Below are positions 22,001 to 26,040 of a stretch of DNA of 26,040 nt, one piece after another. Every line of letters begins with the position of its first letter. The stretch's first letter is position 1. This stretch comes from Halomonas halophila (GTDB lineage Bacteria > Pseudomonadota > Gammaproteobacteria > Pseudomonadales > Halomonadaceae). The stretch is from assembly GCA_002433675.1 (NCBI GenBank), contig DJIP01000369.1:844-26883 (forward strand), read 5' to 3'. The translations under genes and the position numbers were made by a program. The notes under the pieces are model-generated. The model worked only from the letters and a program-made list of their open reading frames with translations, had not been told where the DNA came from and searched no databases.

Positions 22001-25000
22001 ACCGCCCTGAGCGGGGCCGGCGTGGTGCTGGATGCCAGTGCCGGCGGCAGCGACGTCCTGACCGGCAGCCGTGGCGATGACCGCATTCTGGTCACCGCGG
22101 GTGCTGCCAGTGTCGTTGGTGGCGCCGGCACCGACAGCCTGCTGGTGGCGGCGGGCGACTCCATGACGCTGACCGATACCGGTCTGGTGGTTGGTTCGGC
22201 CACAACCACGCTGTCCGGGATCGAGGCGGCGCGACTGAGCCTGACCGGGGGCGCCGACAGGACCCTGACGGCCACTGCCTTTACCGGCGCTTTGGCCATC
22301 GATATTGGCGAGGCGGCGACCAGAACCATCGTAAATGCCAAGCCTGGCGATCAGGTCGAGGTGGAACTGGCGGCGGGGAGCCTCGACCGATTCGATGACG
22401 TGAAAGTCAGTAATGACGCCAGCCTGGTCGGCTACTGGGATGGCGACGCCTCCCTGTCCAACGTGACCAGAACGTTCTCCAGCAGTGTCGAGTTGCGTGC
22501 CGACGGTGCCTTGACCCTGGACAACGTCGATCTGAGCATGAGGGATCCGACGCTGGGCCACGATCTGACGATCCTGGCGCGTGAACTGACGATCGGTGGC
22601 GATAGTGTGATCGACGCCGGTAGCGGCGAGTTGCACCTTGGCGCGCAGTTGTTTCAACCCCTGCTGGCGCCTGCCAATGGCCTGGTCGACGTGGGCCTGT
22701 TCGACCTGTCGGTGGATATCGACAAGGCCACGCTCAAGGGCGGGGACGTCACCATCGATGCGCGCCTGGTGGATCCCGATCGCGATTGGTTCAACCTGCG
22801 CACCGGCGTGGCCTTCCTCGACCAGGGTATCGATACGGCGCTGGACTTCCTTCAGGGGCTGTCGCTGTTTGGCAGTGTCTCGGTGATGGTGGCCGAGGTC
22901 GCCATCGATATCGGCTCTGACGCGGTCATCACCGCCACCAGCGGGGACATCACCGTCGCCTCGGAGCTCGACATCAGTACCGAGGTGGGCGCCAGCAAGG
23001 CCTGGGGCCTGGGCGTGTCGGTCAGCACCCTGATCACCCGCTCGAGTGTGCACGTCCACGGTACCCTGAGCGCCGCCAATGACATCAACCTGAGCAGCAC
23101 TGTCAGCACTGCCCAGAGCGTCTCTGCCGAACCGGATGGCCTCAAGGGCGTGGCCGGCGCGGTAGCGGTCAGCGTGCTGGTCAGCGATTCCCGGGTGATG
23201 GTGTGGGAAGACGCCAGCCTGAGTGCAGGCAATGATCTGGTGATCGCGGCGACCAGCGTGGAGGAAAACGAGACCTCCGCCAGTTCCGCCCCTGACAAGG
23301 GCAAGGTCGGCATCGCCCTGGCGATCAACGTCGAGACCAGCAACACCGAGGCGCAACTGGCCGGTGACGTCAGTGTGGGCGGCGATCTGACGCTGAGCGC
23401 CGAGACCTCCCAGGGCGAAGGCCATGGCGGTACCAGCGCCAGCGCCGGTACCGCCCCCGGTGGTGGCCCCGACAGCCTTGTCGACGGGGCCACGGCCAGC
23501 GCCGAGGACCTGTCGCCGACATCGGTGATCGGCAACTTTCAGGAGGCGCTCAGCGGCGTCATCGGTGACAAGATCAAGGAAGGCATCGCCGACCGCGGGC
23601 CTGCCTCCATCGGCGAGCACTTCAAGGAATCCCAGGGCCAGCAGAAGAACGCCCTGGACGTGGCCGCCGCCCTGGCGGTCTCGGTGGACATCAATCGTGC
23701 CGAGGCCCGCCTTGGCACCAGCGTGACACGACTGGGCGCCATCGCCACCCAGCGCAGCGACATCGAGGTGGCCGGTGCGGTCAGTGTCAGCGCCACCAGC
23801 GCCCACCGCCCGGCGGTCAGCGCCGAGGGTTCGGCTACCGGCGTCGACCCCAACAAGAAGGAAGAGGAAGAGAGCTTCACCGATCAGGTGCTGGGCAACA
23901 CGCTGATCGGCAAGCTGCGCGACGCCGCGGCGGAGTCCGAGGTCCAGGGCACCGATAGCGCCAAGGACCAGAAGGAAGACAGCCAGGCGGCCGATGTCGG
24001 TGTCGCCGGCGGTTTTGTCTTTGCGCTGCAGAACAACCACGCCGACGCGGTGGTCGAGGGCCTGGTGGATCTGGACGCCGGCGATGCCATCAGCGTCACC
24101 GCCGAGAGCCTCAACAGCGTCGATATGGACAGCCTGTGGGGGCGTCACCTGTATGTGGCGGGCAAGGCCCTGGGTGAACTCGATGGCACCTACGACCATG
24201 CAAGCGCGGAAGGTACGGCAGACCTGGCCAACGGCGACAAGGTGCTGGTGGCCGATGACCACCAGCGCGGGGGCGAGGCCGGCCTGATCTATCAGTTCGA
24301 GGGGGCCGACGTCAGCGGTGTGGATCTCTCCAGTGAAGACTTCAGTGACGACAGCCGCTGGACTGCCCTGAGCTCGCCGTTGCAGACCCGTATCGAGGAA
24401 TTCGTCGAGGCGCTCAACGCCTTTACTACCGGCAATCTGGGGATCAGCGGCAGCTTCGACAGCTGGACCGTGGCCACCGCCGAGGGGGGCAAGCTGGCCA
24501 TCGCCGGTGCCGCCAACATCTTCCTGGTCAATCAGGATAGCGAGGCCCGCATCCGCGAGGGTGCCCGGATCAATCTGGGCGGCGCCACCGATGTGGCCAG
24601 CGTTACACCCAGCGACGAGCAGCAGGTCGAGGTCATCGCTCGCAGCGACAACCACCTGCTGTCGCTGGTCGGCAATCTCAGCCTGCCGACCTTCGCCGGC
24701 GCCGACGAGGCCAGCGCCGAGGCCTGGCGTGACGCCTTCAAGAGCGATATCGATACCATCAAGTCCGGGTTCGCTGGCATCCAGTCCGACGGCAGCGCCA
24801 TCGGTGCTTCCATCGGCGTGCATCTGCTCGGCGCGGATACCCGTGCGGTCATCGAGACAGGTGTGGCGCTGGTCGCCAGCAGTCTGGACGTGCGCGCCGA
24901 CAGCGACACCCTGTTGATCGGGGCGGCGGTGTCCGGTGGCAAGGCCGACAAGGTGGCCTTCAACGCCACTTCAGTGGCCAATATCGTCGATAACACCACC

Positions 25001-26040
25001 CTGGCGCAGATTCAGGACGGGGTATCGCTGAACATTGGTACCGTCTCGGTGGATGGGGCCAGCGGGCCGGCGCTCAGGGTCGGCGCCAACGACGACACCT
25101 ACGCCTTTGGTATCGGCGGCAGCGTCGCTTCCGGCAAAAGCGCTGGCGTCGGTGTGTCGGCGGTGGTCTCGGTGATGGAGCGCGACACCCGAGCGGTGAT
25201 CGGTGGTGTGACCACGCCAGCCAGTGCCAGCGGCAACATCACCGTGGGAGGGGATCTGCTGGTCGAGGCCAAAAACGGCGGGGTGGTAGCCAACCTCGCC
25301 CTGGCCGGAGCCAAGGCGGGCAGCAGCGGTACCAGTGGTCTGGATTCGGCCAGTGACGCCAGCGGCTCGGGCGCTGGTGGTGGCACCACTACCGACGACC
25401 CCAACAAGTGGCCCAACAACCAGAGCAACTATGACAGCGTGCTCAAGGAGTTGAGTGGCAAGCTCGGCGGTGCCGCCAAGGCGTCTTCCGGCGGCAGTGG
25501 CGGCACGTCTTCCACCTCATCCGGCGGTGACCAGAAGGGTAGCTTCGGCCTCGGTGTCTCGGGTTCAGTGGTGGTGAATATCGCCGACTATCGTACCGAA
25601 GCCCTGATCCAGGGGATCGAGACGCTGAAGATCACCGGCAACACGTCGGTGGCCGCCAAGGACAGCAGCCACCTTGGCATGCTGGCCGGTGGCGCGGCGC
25701 TGTCGCTGGGCAGCAGTGGCACCCAGGTGGCGGTGGCCGGGGCCGCCGCTCTGGCCTTCGACAGCGGCATCACCCGGGCGCGGATCGATCGCGTCACCTC
25801 CTTTGACACCGGTGGCCTGGCTCTCAGCGCGGCGCGTGAGGGCTGGACGGTGGTCGCTGCCGCTGGTGTCGCCGTCGCTTCGGGCGCCAAGGGCTTTGGT
25901 GTGGCCGGGGCGGCCAGCGTGCTGACCTCCGCTCGCACCGTCGATGCGGGGCTTTTGAACATCCAGTCCGGTGATCTCGGGGACGTCAGCGTGGTGGCGC
26001 GTGACGCCGCCAACGCGGTACTGATCGCCGGTGCGGTGGC
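19040..26040 (+). CDS. Giant LEPR-XLL / RTX-like secreted or surface protein, 3' end beyond the window
   Basis: An uninterrupted frame of at least 2333 codons that runs off the window. The N-terminus is strongly basic (residues 1-32) and is followed by the LEPR-XLL signature FEGLEPRMLMSADPL (35-49), found at the start of very large repeat proteins next to type I secretion genes. RTX-like glycine/aspartate nonapeptides occur in scattered blocks, for example GGEGDD (about 151), GGNGNN/GGGGDDTL (about 315-335) and the clearest set at about 537-573 (GGSGNDTLVGGAGDDVLFG). From about residue 1320 it becomes a long beta-rich region with repeated 'GxxGxxVxxxV...xAxI' strand motifs. I noticed no cysteine in reading it, as usual for such exported proteins. 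GGAG (19027-19030) precedes the ATG. It is probably an adhesin or surface-layer-like protein exported through the TolC-type channel. The C-terminal secretion signal is outside the window. Confidence 0.92.
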   Translation, partial: MSRHQRKPLSELIARLLRQPRRARRAQAEPSRFVFEGLEPRMLMSADPLTASVAGGAEMTLRVVEENQQQVLQVVELDEQGVSQVVASRGLDEAKASGGVVIQGSDAQDILRVDQSLLGQADGLLVSFQGGDGDDVLALEHSQGLTITFVGGEGDDRIEGIQGNTDWQVSADGAGSVDWSSTTTAARNDSWLSFTGIETVNAASYRQGDDGVLSPTDDAAQHRLSSSQDGARWSLDDEGSLGLGNIAFNGIDRLDGRAGQILDFSDFSTSVEVDLGTGKATGFVGIDGFNHVIGTGGDDRLIGDVTSQVDTILDGGNGNNLIVGGGGDDTLKAGAGRSTLVSLSGSDRFEQSELGSEFTPEEAELTYVVQRASGDITLTSSGATGTVTTGDGSLSFQRQPVELVLSAAGTGQTLNASGYSLSGVTFQSLDGASNSQLVGSAQDDRFVLSAGGGSVQAGGGNDRIEASADADMTLTDTALSVTGWTDWVLGDVELATLVGGASANVLDASAFSGSVQLEGVAGDNTLKAGAGDAVLLGGSGNDTLVGGAGDDVLFGYRGSNSLDGGAGNDSVLGSTSHSLRLFGGSGSATLVRGDVAEERELVWSYSAGETVVFHFAGEQTAALAWDADALAVQQALEALSAVGEGNLQVARELFESDGEQQVRWRVSFIGDFMAVADDGSFAKALVGSGLALGASGAGTTVSSTQVRAREAGRDSLTGIEHGMLRAEFGDTVLDASGFGGSVYLQGGSGNDLMIGGEATTQFVAVAGDNVIRAGAGQNEIRGGVGQDRLEIVLADGQNAVNVSGDSFSIDGGIASSYRDIEALTLVGNASANTLDASGWHGVGEQARITELMSAGGASSAEIETFLSALGDAIPGAEDFASQAEYQSYLARYVTGSELEDSGAHLSFTLQSGETRVLNVADARTLGDLLVLLGNVEGLTANFDGASGRLVVTDTTTGSASFAVSADATAKLLTDALGMAVSADKWQSTALSGAGVVLDASAGGSDVLTGSRGDDRILVTAGAASVVGGAGTDSLLVAAGDSMTLTDTGLVVGSATTTLSGIEAARLSLTGGADRTLTATAFTGALAIDIGEAATRTIVNAKPGDQVEVELAAGSLDRFDDVKVSNDASLVGYWDGDASLSNVTRTFSSSVELRADGALTLDNVDLSMRDPTLGHDLTILARELTIGGDSVIDAGSGELHLGAQLFQPLLAPANGLVDVGLFDLSVDIDKATLKGGDVTIDARLVDPDRDWFNLRTGVAFLDQGIDTALDFLQGLSLFGSVSVMVAEVAIDIGSDAVITATSGDITVASELDISTEVGASKAWGLGVSVSTLITRSSVHVHGTLSAANDINLSSTVSTAQSVSAEPDGLKGVAGAVAVSVLVSDSRVMVWEDASLSAGNDLVIAATSVEENETSASSAPDKGKVGIALAINVETSNTEAQLAGDVSVGGDLTLSAETSQGEGHGGTSASAGTAPGGGPDSLVDGATASAEDLSPTSVIGNFQEALSGVIGDKIKEGIADRGPASIGEHFKESQGQQKNALDVAAALAVSVDINRAEARLGTSVTRLGAIATQRSDIEVAGAVSVSATSAHRPAVSAEGSATGVDPNKKEEEESFTDQVLGNTLIGKLRDAAAESEVQGTDSAKDQKEDSQAADVGVAGGFVFALQNNHADAVVEGLVDLDAGDAISVTAESLNSVDMDSLWGRHLYVAGKALGELDGTYDHASAEGTADLANGDKVLVADDHQRGGEAGLIYQFEGADVSGVDLSSEDFSDDSRWTALSSPLQTRIEEFVEALNAFTTGNLGISGSFDSWTVATAEGGKLAIAGAANIFLVNQDSEARIREGARINLGGATDVASVTPSDEQQVEVIARSDNHLLSLVGNLSLPTFAGADEASAEAWRDAFKSDIDTIKSGFAGIQSDGSAIGASIGVHLLGADTRAVIETGVALVASSLDVRADSDTLLIGAAVSGGKADKVAFNATSVANIVDNTTLAQIQDGVSLNIGTVSVDGASGPALRVGANDDTYAFGIGGSVASGKSAGVGVSAVVSVMERDTRAVIGGVTTPASASGNITVGGDLLVEAKNGGVVANLALAGAKAGSSGTSGLDSASDASGSGAGGGTTTDDPNKWPNNQSNYDSVLKELSGKLGGAAKASSGGSGGTSSTSSGGDQKGSFGLGVSGSVVVNIADYRTEALIQGIETLKITGNTSVAAKDSSHLGMLAGGAALSLGSSGTQVAVAGAAALAFDSGITRARIDRVTSFDTGGLALSAAREGWTVVAAAGVAVASGAKGFGVAGAASVLTSARTVDAGLLNIQSGDLGDVSVVARDAANAVLIAGAV
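20648..20758 (+). repeat. RTX-type calcium-binding nonapeptide block
   Basis: Tandem GGxGxDxLx-like nonapeptides (GGSGNDTLV, GGAGDDVLF, then a degenerate copy, then GGAGNDSVL) encode a parallel beta-roll that in RTX proteins binds calcium and folds only outside the cell. It is short compared with classical RTX toxins. Confidence 0.85.
22996..25957 (+). repeat. About twelve degenerate strand-repeat motifs in the giant protein
   Basis: A motif of about 24 residues with alternating small and hydrophobic residues, then an acidic/Asn turn and xAxI/V, recurs at roughly 22996, 23147, 23297, 23651, 23990, 24485, 24791, 24938, 25136, 25538, 25712 and 25883. Examples are VGVSAVVSVMERDTRAVIGG and LGVSGSVVVNIADYRTEAL. 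Copies are diverged at DNA level, so this is an old protein repeat, not a recent DNA duplication. Confidence 0.7.

Noticed and set aside
19739..24823. A 1694-codon open frame on the minus strand
   Set aside because: It is codon-aligned with the plus-strand giant gene. Stops in it would require TTA, CTA or TCA codons on the plus strand, which this GC-rich gene almost never uses; it ends exactly at a plus-strand TCA (19739-19741). It has no family signature, whereas the plus frame has LEPR-XLL and RTX motifs.

Overview
The window looks like a chromosomal segment from a GC-rich, Gram-negative gammaproteobacterium. Gene content (periplasmic CopA/CopB copper resistance, a thermostable-hemolysin-family gene, TPP riboswitches, a TolC/SapC/LEPR-XLL secretion locus) and codon use fit Halomonadaceae or a close marine relative. 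That placement is inference; no rRNA or species marker is present. No tRNA, rRNA, CRISPR array, insertion sequence or transposase was seen.

Region 1 (1-3790), metal and redox: the 3' part of a CopA multicopper oxidase with a Met/His-rich repeat array, then copB, a small secreted protein, a shared bidirectional terminator, and on the minus strand a glutaredoxin-MauE membrane fusion. The fusion gene is driven by a promoter that carries a perfect 21-bp palindrome of MerR/CueR type, so it is probably part of the copper response.

Region 2 (3790-7957), a tightly overlapping four-gene minus-strand operon: a T_hemolysin/GNAT-like protein, an AMP-forming acyl ligase, a TenA-like/heme-oxygenase-like putative diiron enzyme and an SDR. 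All three junctions overlap (8, 4 and 13 bp). The four families read like a small-molecule pathway (activate an acid, transfer it, oxidise it, reduce it). This is the best candidate here for an undescribed system. Divergent from it is an SRAP (YedK/HMCES-type) DNA-protein crosslink protein.

Region 3 (8697-12750), a thiamine-regulated island: two TPP riboswitches, each with a recognisable sigma-70 promoter. One precedes SDR + LLM flavin monooxygenase on the plus strand. The other precedes a sodium:solute symporter on the minus strand. The two units converge on a strong terminator. They probably import and oxidatively process a thiamine-related compound.

Region 4 (12778-15420): an XdhC-like protein and a divergent PAS-GAF-GGDEF diguanylate cyclase with intact GGEEF and I-site.

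Region 5 (15421-26040), a surface or secreted giant protein locus: a 489-bp regulatory gap, a TolC-family outer-membrane channel, an unrecognised 291-aa protein, SapC, an intrinsic terminator, and a plus-strand reading frame open from 19040 to the end of the window (at least 2333 residues). That protein has a LEPR-XLL N-terminus, RTX-like glycine/aspartate repeats and about a dozen repeated beta-strand motifs. A nearby c-di-GMP enzyme is consistent with adhesion or biofilm control, but that link is inference.
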